Part shown: piece by piece, positions 43,764 through 54,723 of the stretch | How the letters are laid out: each line of letters starts with the position of its first letter | Numbering within the stretch: the first letter of the stretch is position 1 | Assembly: GCF_004027225.2 (NCBI RefSeq) | Contig: NC_044282.2 | Coordinates: 75,278,287-75,342,286 of the forward strand | Reading direction: 5' to 3' | DNA: 64,000 nt | Source: Strigops habroptila | Lineage: Eukaryota; Chordata; Aves; Psittaciformes; Psittacidae | The notes under the pieces: generated by a model | Told to the model about the DNA's origin: nothing | Seen by the model: the letters and a program-made list of their open reading frames with translations, nothing else | Databases searched by the model: none | Made by a program: the position numbers and the translations under genes

Positions 43764-44782
43764 AAATCAGACTCAAACACTTGAGCCCACTGCTCCAACT
43801 TTAACCTTAGTGGTACAAAATTAATGGTTCCATCAGTTCATTCATTAAGAGCCCTCTCAGAGGGCTGGTGAAGAGAAGACCCAGTGTCACCTCTAAGGGT
43901 GGTAGTTGCCTCTGAGCAATAACAGCATCATGGTAGGCGGCAGAGAAGAAGCAAAAAGAAGAGAAAATATGGTTAAAATGCTTAAGAAATGTCAATGAAA
44001 TTTAAATTAGAAACAAAAAAATTAGTTGATTTTACAATTTTAATGAAAAAACAAATCACAAAAGGAGATAACGTGGATCCCACTGGAGCAGAATAGTCAA
44101 GCATGGAAAGAAAAGAGATTTAAAACGCTTTCAATCATACTATAGAGTGGTTGGGTGTTGGTGCCTCCAGTTTTGTGGGGGAGCAGCCATCGCACTGCAC
44201 ATCCCACCCTTCCCCCTGGGCAAATATGAGCCTTCTTCAATTATTAATCCAAAAAGAGTTGATGGAAAATGAGTTGAAACCAATGAAATTCAAAAATAGG
44301 TTCTGGGCTTCTGACGGCGCAGTGGAAACAAAGGCTGCTTCTGAAAACCGCTGGTTTTTACAGAGGGGACCTGAGGTGCTTCATGCGTTGTGAGAACCAG
44401 CAGCGTCAGAGAACCCCAGGTTTACTCCCTGAAAAGCCAAGTTTTTCAGCCTGTGCAGTTGGAGCATCCCCCTCTGCCCTTTGAAGTGAGGGGAGAGGCT
44501 TCATCCCCACCAGGCACAGTTTGAAATGGGACATCTTAAGTGATATTATTGTTACATCTTGAAAGTTCTCTCATACAATCACCTACATGAAAAGCAAAGG
44601 GCTCATCCTGCAGAGGGGCACTCCAAAACCCAGCCAAAGAGCTGGGCACCCTCTTGCCGCTGCTGCCCATAGCTGGGGGTACCCGATGACACCTGGATCC
44701 ATCTACCCTGTGGCATGGAGAGCCTCTGGGTACTGGAGAGCAAGGAGGGGAGGATGAGCCCAGCATCAGGATGGATTGTGAT

Positions 44783-45250
44783 ATCATAGAATCATGGAAT
44801 GGTTTGTGTTAGAAGGGAGCTTAAAGCTCCTCCAGCTCCAACCCCCTGCCACGGGCAGGGACACCTTCCACTAGAGCAGGTTGCTCCAAGCCCCTGTGTC
44901 CAACCTGGCCTTGAACACTGCCAGGGATGGGGCAGCCACAGCTTCTCTGGGAAAAGTCTGTGCCAGCGCCTCAGCACCCTCACAGGGAAGAGCTTCTGCC
45001 TCAGAGCTCATCTCAATCTCCCCTCTGGCAGGTTAAAGCCATTCCCCTTGGCCTGTCCCTACAGGCCCTTGTCCAAAGCCCCTCTCCAGGTTTCCTGGAG
45101 CCCCTTTAGGCGCTGGAGCTGCTCTAAGGTCTCCCCTTCAGGAGCCTTCTCTTCTCCAGGCTGCCCCAGCCCAGCTCTCTCAGCCTGGCTCCAGAGCAGA
45201 GCTGCTCCAGCCCTCGCAGCAGCTCTGGGGCCTCCTCTGGCCTCACTCCA
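44783..45250 (-). mobile_element. CR1 fragment, main family
   Basis: About 470 bp, tail complement to the CCTCCTCTGGCCTCACTCC block. Nearly the same as the copies at 46136, 53304 and 57741, suggesting recent activity of this subfamily. Confidence 0.92.
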
Positions 45251-46135
45251 ACGTATCTCCCAACGTATCCATGTGTGGCAAGGGGGAGCCCTCTGGGGGG
45301 CTGTTTAACAGGAACAACATAGTGGTTACTGTCTGTGTATGGATTTTTCAGCACATGCTTTCCTCTAACAAAGTGAAAGCAATGAAAATAAATAGCTAAA
45401 TAGGAATTTGCACAGGGCCGTGTCCTGAAGCCATTTCAGGTAATTTCTCACACTTCCAAAGCGTTCATTGATCAATTCACCTCAGCTCCATTGCTCCATC
45501 CCAGAGGATGGGAGGTCGCACGTTGTATTATGGTTATCCTGCTCTTGGGCAGCACACGACCATCCCTATGGGTGGTTAAAACAAGAACCTCACCACATTT
45601 CACTGCAGATGACAATGGCCAGTGGAGATGTGGCCGGTTCCTGCAGGCTCGGGATTTCCTGGCAGAGCTCAGGGATCCTTTGTCCCGGAAAGCAGCCAGC
45701 AGCGGGATACCACACCTCTGGGGTGGGAACAGCCCGTGCCCTTGGGAGCCGTGGGGCAGTGCCGAGCCCAGGCTGCTGCCTCCCTCCTGCCTTCCCCTGC
45801 CCAAGCAGCCAAGAGCAAACGCCCCACACGTCCAGCAGCTGCTTCAGCATTCCCATAGAATTCCCTTTGTTCCCGGGGACCACAGTACAGACCCAAAGCT
45901 TTACCGAAGGAAGCAAATCCTCCCTGGGGCAGGAAAACTTCCCGTTCCATGTGACCCCCCCTAGATCTTGCTGGTTCGTTTGCTGAGCATATTCTGCTGA
46001 TTCTCTTTCTGGCCTTGGGGCTGTGTTACACCCCCAGGCTGGCAAAGCCAGATCTGAGTCCCCCCACATCTCCTCTGAGAGATACTGTGTGGAATAACAC
46101 ATCTCATGCCAACCAGGGAAGGAATCATTATTAGG

Positions 46136-46900
46136 ATCATAGAATCAGAGAATCCCAGACTGGTTTGGGTTGAAGGGACCTCAAAGCTCATCCAGTTCCA
46201 ACCCCTGCCACAGGCAGGGACACCTTCCACTAGAGCAGGTTGCTCCAAGCCCCTGTGTCCAACCTGGCCTTGAACACTGCCAGGGATGGGGCAGCCACAG
46301 CTTCTCTGGGAAAAGTCTGTGCCAGCGCCTCAGCACCCTCACAGGGAAGAGCTTCTGCCTCAGAGCTCATCTCAATCTCCCCTCTGGCAGGTTAAAGTCA
46401 TTCCCCTTGGCCTGTCCCTCCAGGCCCTTGTCCAAAGCCCCTCTCCAGGTTTCCTGGAGCCCCTTTAGGCGCTGGAGCTGCTCTAAGGTCTCCCCAGAGC
46501 GCAGCAGAGGAGCAGGATCCCCTCCCTGAGCTGCTGCTCATGCTCTGGGGGTGCAGCCCAGCACACGGGGGGGTTCTGGGCTCAAGCGCACACTGAAGCC
46601 GGGTCATGGGGAGCTTCTCCTCACCCAACACCCCCAAGTCCTTCTCCTCATGCTGCTCCATCCAGTCTCTGCCCAGCCTGTAAATGCGCTTGGGGTTGCA
46701 GCCCAGCACACGGGGGGGTTCTGGGCTCAAGCGCACACTGAAGCCGGGTCATGGGGAGCTTCTCCTCACCCAACACCCCCAAGTCCTTCTCCTCATGCTG
46801 CTCCATCCAGTCTCTGCCCAGCCTGTAAATGCGCTTGGGGTTGCACCAATCTGGTGGCCTTATTGAACCTAATGAGGTTTACACTCATGGGTGCAAACTC
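46136..46900 (-). mobile_element. Longest CR1 copy, with ORF2 3' end and a tandem duplication
   Basis: About 765 bp. Beyond the usual 3' region it holds decayed reverse-transcriptase C-terminal coding sequence: read on the minus strand, DLGVLGEEKL followed by a QCAL motif, typical of the end of CR1 ORF2. A 145-bp segment is duplicated head to tail inside it. The far end (46850-46900) still matches CR1 (CCTTATTGAACCTAATGAGG). Confidence 0.88.
46552..46841. repeat. 145-bp tandem duplication inside a CR1
   Basis: Two copies, 46552-46696 and 46697-46841, which look identical by eye from TGCAGCCCAGCACACGGGG through TGTAAATGCGCTTGGGG. Exact period 145 bp, confirmed at both ends of the unit. Confidence 0.9.
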
Positions 46901-48509
46901 AATTCATGGGTTTAGTCCCCCCAAAACCTACTGAATTTCCCAGGTACAGTGAATAAAACTGATTTTTGACACCACATTTTGGTAGCCCCAGGACTTGCCT
47001 CCTCACTTTTGTACCTTGGGGATGCTGGGATGATTTCCATCACATCCCAAGACTTTGCAGCACTCGGGTCTGTCGAGCAGGGAAAGGTCAGGGCTGGGGA
47101 GGGCAGGAGGGTGTTGCAGTAGCTCTTTGGATGTGTTTATATGCAGAGCTCTGATGGATGGTCCGCGGGTGAGTTCCGGCTGCCCCGGTCCCGGGAGGAT
47201 GTCACCCCCACCCTTCCCTTTGGGCGCGGGGCTGCGCTGCCGGATGGGATGCTCCTCCCGTGTCCCGCTGCCAGCACCTGGATCCTCCCCACCCGGCCCC
47301 TTCCCATCCCATCCCAGGGATCCCGCGAGCCCCTGGCCTGCCGCAGCATCCTGGCATCTGAAATAAGGCTTTTGTGGATGGGGCCGGAGCCCTGGGAGAG
47401 AAGGATCTTTGCTCTTTTTCCTCTTGGTTAAGCCAGGATATCGGGCTGGGGATGTAGGTCGAAGGTTTATCCTGCTCACAGGGGGGTGAAAGGGAGGTTT
47501 TGCCTCCTCCATGCTCCCTGTTGAGGGCAGCACATGTGGGATGCACCCACTTTCCTGCCCCAGCATCCACGCTGGAAACACAGTTAAGCTGTCATGTATA
47601 TCACAGCTGGGGATGTGGCAATGGGGAGCCCCAGATCTTGTCTCAGTGCTGCTGCTGATTCGAATAACTGCTTGAGTGAGGCAGCAAAGGGGAATCTGGC
47701 ACTTTCCCATGACCAGAGTTAACCACGCGGAGCTAAAGGTGGAGGAAAAGTCCGTTTTTTAGATTATAAACCAAGCCTTTTGCACTGAAAAAGCATTTGA
47801 GGTGGGGCGTCAGAAAAAAAAGCCACTGAAAGAGTCTTTTCTGATTGATGCCCTGAGTTTGGAGTGGGGAGGAAGCTGGCGTCAGGATCTGATGGTCTCA
47901 TCACAGAGCGGGGACAGGGAGCCTGGATGGCAGAGGATGTTATTCCATGGAGGGGAGGGGGAACCTCCACTGGCTTTTTAGGAAAAAAAAGGGAAAAGAA
48001 ACCCTGATTTTCCTGATATTGTTTTGCACCTCCAAAGGAAATTCCAGCACTGGGAACCTTCAGGGAAACAATGAGCGCAGGGCTGGCGGTGAAGTGGGGG
48101 TGCCCCAGCTTGGCGTGGCCCTCCCACAGCCAGGGCAGGTCCCACATCCTACCACAGCCCTTCTGGACACAGCCAGGGCCCCACTTTATTGCTGGCAGAG
48201 AAGGGGTGCTGCAGACAGCCCCATGTCCTGCACCCCAGGCATCAGACAGTGCCTAGATTTGGCTTCGCAGTTTCCCCTAGCCTTGCTTTTTCCAGAGAAA
48301 AACACCCCAATTCCAGAGCAAGTTGGACATGTTGGGATGCTCCTGGAGGTTCATGTACAGAGGTGTCTTTTCTTCAGAGGGGACAATATCTGAGCCTTGC
48401 TCCAAGTGTTCCTGCTGCAGGGGCTAAATGAGCACATCTGTATCACTGCACCTTATAGTGAGACGGGAGGTTTAGGAGGAGAATTCTTATTTCTCTTCCC
48501 TGAAATAAC

Positions 48510-49031
48510 AAGGCAAGGTCCTGCGTCCAGCTCTGGGGACAGCACAAGAGGGACGTGGAGCTGTTGGAGCGAGGCCAGAGGAGGCCCCGGAGCTGCTGCG
48601 AGGGCTGGAGCAGCTCTGCTCTGGAGCCAGGCTGAGAGAGCTGGGCTGGGGCAGCCTGGAGAAGAGAAGGCTCCTGAAGGGGACACCTTAGAGCAGCTCC
48701 AGTGCCTAAAGGGGCTCCAGGAAACCTGGAGAGGGGCTTTGGACAAGGGCCTGGAGGGACAGGCCAAGGGGAATGGCTTTAACCTGCCAGAGGGGAGACT
48801 GAGATGAGCTCTGAGGCAGAAGCTCTTCCCTGTGAGGGTGCTGAGGCGCTGGCACAGGCTTTTCCCAGAGAAGCTGTGGCTGCCCCATCCCTGGCAGTGT
48901 TCAAGGCCAGGTTGGACACAGGGGCTTGGAGCAACCTGCTCTAGTGGAAGGTGTCCCTGCCCGTGGCAGGGGTTGGAACTGGGTGAGCTTTAAGGTCCCT
49001 TCAACCCAAACCAGGCTGGGATTCTGTGATT
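48510..49031 (+). mobile_element. CR1 fragment, main family
   Basis: About 520 bp in plus orientation from GGCAAGGTCCTGCGTCCAG to the tail GGGATTCTGTGATT; the longest plus-strand copy. Confidence 0.92.
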
Positions 49032-49675
49032 GAGCATCACAGAGGTGTCTGCTGGTGTGCAGAGCTCTGCTCCATTGCAGTGGCCATGGGTGACACGTTG
49101 GGATGCAATCACGGCTGGCAGTGGGGCCATGTGCTGGATGCAGACATGCCTGACTACCTGTCATGCTTATCAGGTTCATTAATGTGCTGGAAAGACCTTT
49201 CTCTCCTCCTCTGCTCTCCCCACTGCATTTCCCTTCCCTCTGCTGAGCCACGAGTCTTAAATTCCTGCATTAGCAGAAAAGGGGTCAGTGTCAAATGCTT
49301 CGTTCTGGGTTTTCCTGTGAGGAGCCAGTTCATTTACAAACCAGCAGCTGGAAGGTATTAGGCCCTTAAAACAAACTAAATTGCTACAGAACTGTGCCTC
49401 CCTGCAGTTGGTCTGCTATTGATTTGTGCTGATTGCTGGAGCCAGCCAAGCCTCGGCCCACTCGCTGCTGCCTTCCCCTCTGGCAGCCTTTGGTGTGATG
49501 GAGAGGGCGGTGAGGCAGCGCTGGGATTTCAGGTGCCCTGTTCTCTGTCGGTGCTGGGTCCATCCAATGGGACCTGCTTTATTCCCAGCTTTGCTTTAGG
49601 AAGTCCAAGGACTTGCTGGTGAAAAACATTAGTGGAAAAAATGTGGAAAAATAGGGTAAATATATTTTTAAATGA

Positions 49676-49728
49676 TGCTGCGAGGGCTGGAGCATCTCTG
49701 CTCTGGAGACAGCTGAGAGAGCCAGGCT
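49676..49728 (+). mobile_element. CR1 internal scrap
   Basis: About 53 bp (GCTGCGAGGGCTGGAGCATC and onward to GCCAGGCTCG) from the interior of the main family, lying 3 bp before an oppositely oriented CR1 tail. Confidence 0.7.
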
Positions 49729-49731
49729 CGT

Positions 49732-50055
49732 GAATCATAGACTCACAGACTCATTTGGGTTGACGAGACCTTAAAGCTCCTCCAGCTCCAACCCCCTGCC
49801 ACGGGCAGGGACACCTTCCACTAGAGCAGGTTGCTCCAAGCCCCTGTGTCCAACCTGGCCTTGAACACTGCCAGGGATGGGGCAGCCACAGCTTCTCTGG
49901 GAAAAGTCTGTGCCAGCGCCTCAGCACCCTCACAGGGAAGAACTTCTTCCTTATATCCAACCTGAACTTCCCCTGTTTCAGTTTGAACCCATCACCCCTT
50001 GTCCTACCGCTACAGTTCCTGGTGAAGAGTCCCTCTCCAGCATGCTTGTAGGCCA
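49732..50055 (-). mobile_element. CR1 fragment, main family
   Basis: About 325 bp with tail complement (aatcatagactcacagactc) and the CTGAACTTCCCCTGTTTCAG type of upstream segment. Confidence 0.9.
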
Positions 50056-51451
50056 AAATCAATCAGTGGGGAATGAGCGTTTCTGGGGAGCCCTGAATAT
50101 GTTTCCTATCATTCCCTGGAATAGGCAGCCGGGGAAATGACTCCAGAAGAACTGCTTTGGCACCAGCCTCTGCTATGGGCATCTTCCAGCAGGCTCCTAA
50201 GCATGGGCGGCTTCTCTCCTCCCCATATGTGCCTCTTCCTTTGGTGACTGCACAGAAAACCCAGGGAGGCTCTTCCAAACCCAAGCTAATGCTGTTAAAA
50301 GCCTCCAAGTCCAGGCCATTAGATGTTCCTTGGCACCTCAGCACCCCCAGGATCCAGTTTCCACTAATCACTTACTCTTGGCCAACACACACGTTTTGAA
50401 GAGAACAAACTGTTTGCAAAAGTATTTCCTCGAGCTGTCCCTGTCATGCCCGTGTCCTCGCCCTTCCTGCACTTCCCTCAGCTGCGGATCCGATTCCTTT
50501 CTTTTCATGCCGAGCTTGCTCAGGATTACAACGAAACAAATAAGCCCTGGTGATTTGTATGATCTCATCCCAAACGCTAATTCCGACAGTTTGAGTTCAT
50601 TTGAACCTCTTTCCAGTTTGGAAGAATGAAGCGAATGTGGCTTTGCTCTGCCTATGTCTCTCCTTCGGAGCATAGAAAATCACAGCTCTACTTTCAGGTG
50701 TGGAGATTGCAGCAAACCCCCCTCCCCATTCCATCCCATATGGGGCTCTCTGAGGGCTGCAAACCTGTTTTCTTCCCCCCACAGCCACGTTAGTGGGAGG
50801 AGGGTTTGAACTTCAGGGTAGCAGAGAAGCAGCACGAGTTATTGTGGGTCAGAAAAACAGAAGATGGAGAAACAGCTCCGCGTGGATTTCAGCTTTCTGA
50901 CAGCACTTTGTGCCTGCTCGGCCAAGCTGGAGACAGCCCAAACCCAGGGTTCAATGACTCAGAAAATGCTTGATGTGCTGAAGAGGGCAAAGCGCCTTCC
51001 CCTGGCTGAGGGAAGGGGGGAGCTGGATGGGCCCCAGCGTAGCTAAGTCTGAGTTATCAGAAAACGTTCAGCTGAATCAGAGCAGTTCCTGGCAGGCAGC
51101 AAGAGCTTCTCATGGGTAAAACATCCCCATGTGAACACGTTGCATCGGCTCCGCTGCCAGCGCAGTTCATGGGACCACGACATGACCCTCACCCTGTTAC
51201 ATCCCCCCCCAGGGAATGTGCTGCTGCAGGATAGGGATGCTGAGCCCCTTTCCAGGGCTGCTTCCCATCACTGACGCCATTCTTACCCCCTCCTCATTTC
51301 TTTTTACCTATCAATGAGGGGAATAACCCTATATAGGGTCTCCCTGCTGCCTCTAGCAACATGGAGGAGCCAGGGTCAGGGTTCTTCCTAACCCACAAGA
51401 ATAAAGGGTTTGGGGTTTGGTTTTGAGATACTACAGCATAATATATAATAA

Positions 51452-51549
51452 TACCTGCTCTAGTGGAAGGCCTGCTCTGTGGCAGGGAGTTGGAAATGGG
51501 TGAACTTTAAGGTGCTTTCCAACCCAAATCATTCCATGATTCTATGATA
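51452..51549 (+). mobile_element. CR1 fragment with small deletion
   Basis: About 98 bp in plus orientation from ACCTGCTCTAGTGGAAGG to the tail CATGATTCTATGAT. About 10 bp between AAGG and CCTG are missing compared with other copies. Confidence 0.88.
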
Positions 51550-52585
51550 ACAATACCATTAATAGGATCAGGATTTGGCAGGGAGAAAGAAAGGCTCTTA
51601 AAGTCTGCTTGGGTGCAAAAGGGAAAGCTGGCTTTGTTTGGAGGGGCTGTTTGCATCCCTATGAGCACAGGGATGATGGATGTCCCAGGAGGGAACTGTG
51701 GACCTTGAAATGACCAGGTTTGAGTGTTTAAGGTCTGCAGCACCCAGTGTTTGTAGGAAACCTCCAAGTCAACAAATTGCAAGGAAATAGTCCTGGGGTT
51801 TAAGCAGTTGATGGTTTTCCCTCTGCCCCAGCATTAGGAAAGGGCCTGGTTTAGCTCCCCTTAGCCTGTATTTGCCCTGTGCACCCCACTAGTGCCTGCT
51901 GGCAGCAGATCTGCCCTGCTTTCCTACTATAGCTGGACCCCAAATTCACAGCCAAAGGACCAGCCCCACAAAGAAGAACAGGAAGGGCTACAGATACCAA
52001 GGATATAACAAAGGACACAGCTGAGGGGTGAATTAACAGCTAAATGAGGGTTCCTCAGGTGGTTTTTATCAGGATGAACTCCCATTTAAAGGATGCAAAG
52101 GGCCCCTTTTTAGGTGTGGGGGTGTTCTTGGTGGAGGTAGGTGTTGGTGGTTTCCTGGGTGTGTTTGCTTGGCAGGGCTGAGGCATGCAGAATGCTCTGG
52201 TGCTGTTATAAATCTCTGGCTGGGCTTTGGTAGCACCCAGGGAGCAGCTCCTGCAGATAAGGGTGAGTGCATCACTCCTTGGCTCCAAGCTCTGGCTGGG
52301 ATGGTCCTGCGAGGGGATGGAGCACTGGGAGTTGGTGAGTGCTGCTGTCCCCAACCTGCTGCAGGGCATGGGCACTGCTGGCTTGCTCTGTTCTGTGCTG
52401 GCTGCCTCAGTGGTCCCTGGGTTGTTGGGGCTTTGGGGGGTCTGCTCTGTTGCTCCTATATGACCTTAGAGAAATCTCTTTTCTTTTTGCCTTCAGGCTT
52501 GGGACCTGTTTCCTAACAGGAGGAGGGATTTGGCTTTTTCTTTACCTGCCTAGACTGTTGCAAACTGGTACAAAGCTGCCCTTGC

Positions 52586-52709
52586 AATCAGATCAGCCAG
52601 GTTGGAAAAAACCTTTAAGCTCATCCAGCCCAAGTGTTGCCCAGCACTGCCAAGGCCACCACTAACCCATGGCACTGAGGGCTTCATCTACATGATTTGC
52701 AAACACTTG
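52586..52709 (-). mobile_element. CR1 fragment, second subfamily
   Basis: About 124 bp: atcagccaggttggaaaaaa, CTTTAAGCTCATCCAGCCC, CCAAGGCCACCACTAACCC, and GCAAACACTTG. Confidence 0.82.
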
Positions 52710-53303
52710 AATGAAATCCTTTTGCTTTCTGCCAGCTGCAGCCTTTGGTTTTGCTTCATACTTGCCCTTGGCAGAGCTGAGAGTCTCTCAAAGCTGCTTT
52801 TCCATCCTCTGTCTGATAGACACCAAGGATAGAACCACCCTCCCTTCCCCTGTGGCAGCAGGGGGCTGCAGGGCACGCATGAGGCTGGCTTCACCTCGCC
52901 ATGGCACTTATTGCTGACGTGGTATTTCCTGGGCAGAGAAAGATGTTTCCAGGCTCCCTATGGAAGTGCAGCTCTCCTGCAGACAGCCCCTGCCTGCTCC
53001 TGTCAGCTGCCACACTGGGATCCTGTGTTTGCTCTCCAAGCACCGCTGTGCTGCCTGTGCCAGATGAAGAGGGTGCTGAGTGGAGCCATGTGGCTGATGG
53101 AGTGAGGAGAGAGCAGCAGTGGCTGCTGCTCGTGTTCCGTATCACACTTAATCACTGGCAGGGGTGCTGCTGCTGTTGTGGGATCCTGCCTGGCTCCCGC
53201 CAGGGGCTTGGCTAAGCTGGGTTTTCGTGGTGCAGCTCAATGACCTCTGCTGCCTGATGGGATGGTGTTGAGGGCTGGTGATGGACAGGAGGAGGTGATG
53301 CTT

Positions 53304-53645
53304 TAGAGTCATGGAATGGTTTGGGTTGAAGGGACCTTAAAGCTCCTCCAGTCCCAACCCCCTGCCACGGGCAGGGACACCTTCCACTAGAGCAGGTTGC
53401 TCCAAGCCCCTGTGTCCAACCTGGCCTTGAACACTGCCAGGGATGGGGCAGCCACAGCTTCTCTGGGAAAAGTCTGTGCCAGCGCCTCAGCACCCTCACA
53501 GGGAAGAGCTTCTGCCTCAGAGCTCATCTCAATCTCCCCTCTGGCAGGTTAAAGCCATTCCCCTTGGCCTGTCCCTACAGGCCCTTGTCCAAAGCCCCTC
53601 TCCAGGTTTCCCGGAGCCCCTTTAGGCACTGGAGCTGCTCTAAGC
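53304..53645 (-). mobile_element. CR1 fragment, main family
   Basis: About 340 bp from the tail complement to GGCACTGGAGCTGCTCTAAG, where unique sequence takes over. Confidence 0.92.
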
Positions 53646-54448
53646 GCTGGCTGCAGGAGCCCAAACGCGGGGCTCTGCTGCCCTCTCCTGTCAGCTCTGC
53701 CCTGGAGTCGTTCCCCCCCTCCACTGCCCACACGAGGATTAGGGGTGGTTTCGGTGTCTTTCCAGCCCTGCCTGGCAAAACGAAACCCGGGAAGCTCGCT
53801 GGGAACGTGTGGATACTTCCAAAGGGATTTTCCTACGTGCCATAACCACAGTTAACACGGTGGCTCAGCCACCAGGTTGGGCTACAGGGTCGAAACCCCT
53901 CATGCACCTGCAAGCTGCAAGGGTATCTCGTTTTTATGCTTTAGGGGCTTTTAATGTTGCTTAAGTCTCCAAGCAGAAAGTCATCTCCAGCAAAGAGAAC
54001 TTATCATTTGAGCACTGGAACAGGATCCTTCCAAAATGCCAAGCAAGCAGGTACTGACCAATTCGGAAACTTCTTTTCCTCTCCTAAAATACTCGGTTAT
54101 TGGGAGATGTGGTAAAACTGCCCCTTTGATTAGGAATGGTTTTCTGGGCCAAGATATAACAGGCAAGAGGTGTTTGACCAGTGCGGTTAATGGCCAGTAC
54201 CCTGCAGGTGTCTTCATCCCAGGTTGTGTTCTTCTGCCTTGTGTTCCAGAAAACAGGATCTTTAAACTCTCCAGACGTTTTCTCCTCTTCAGGGTTTCTG
54301 CCACCTCCTGGGGAGAAACAGTTTTCAGGAAAGCACCCATTTATTAGTAAGGGCATTAAGAAAAGGAAACTCTGGGTTGTTTAAAAGCCACCTCGGTGCT
54401 AGAGAAGTGTTTTGGGAGAGTCCTCGATGTGTGCATCCCCATGAAAAT

Positions 54449-54723
54449 GGTCATAGAATCATTTGGATTTGGGGAAGGGACCTTAAAGCTCATCCAGTTT
54501 CAACCCCTGCCACGGGCAGGGACACCTTCCACTAGAGCAGGTTGCTCCAAGCCCCTGTGTCCAACCTGGCCTTGAACACTGCCAGGGATGGGGCAGCCAC
54601 AGCTTCTCTGGGAAAAGTCTGTGCCAGCGCCTCAGCACCCTCACAGGGAAGAGCTTCTGCCTCAGAGCTCAGCTCAATCTTCCCTCTGACAGGTTAAAGC
54701 CATTCCCCTTGTCCTGTCCCTAC
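54449..54723 (-). mobile_element. CR1 fragment, main family
   Basis: About 275 bp from the tail complement to CCTTGTCCTGTCCCTACA. Confidence 0.92.

Noticed and set aside
47003-47710. 235-codon minus-strand frame over the GC-rich patch near 47.2 kb
   Set aside because: No recognisable domain; it overlaps a frame on the other strand and has no promoter or splice signals.
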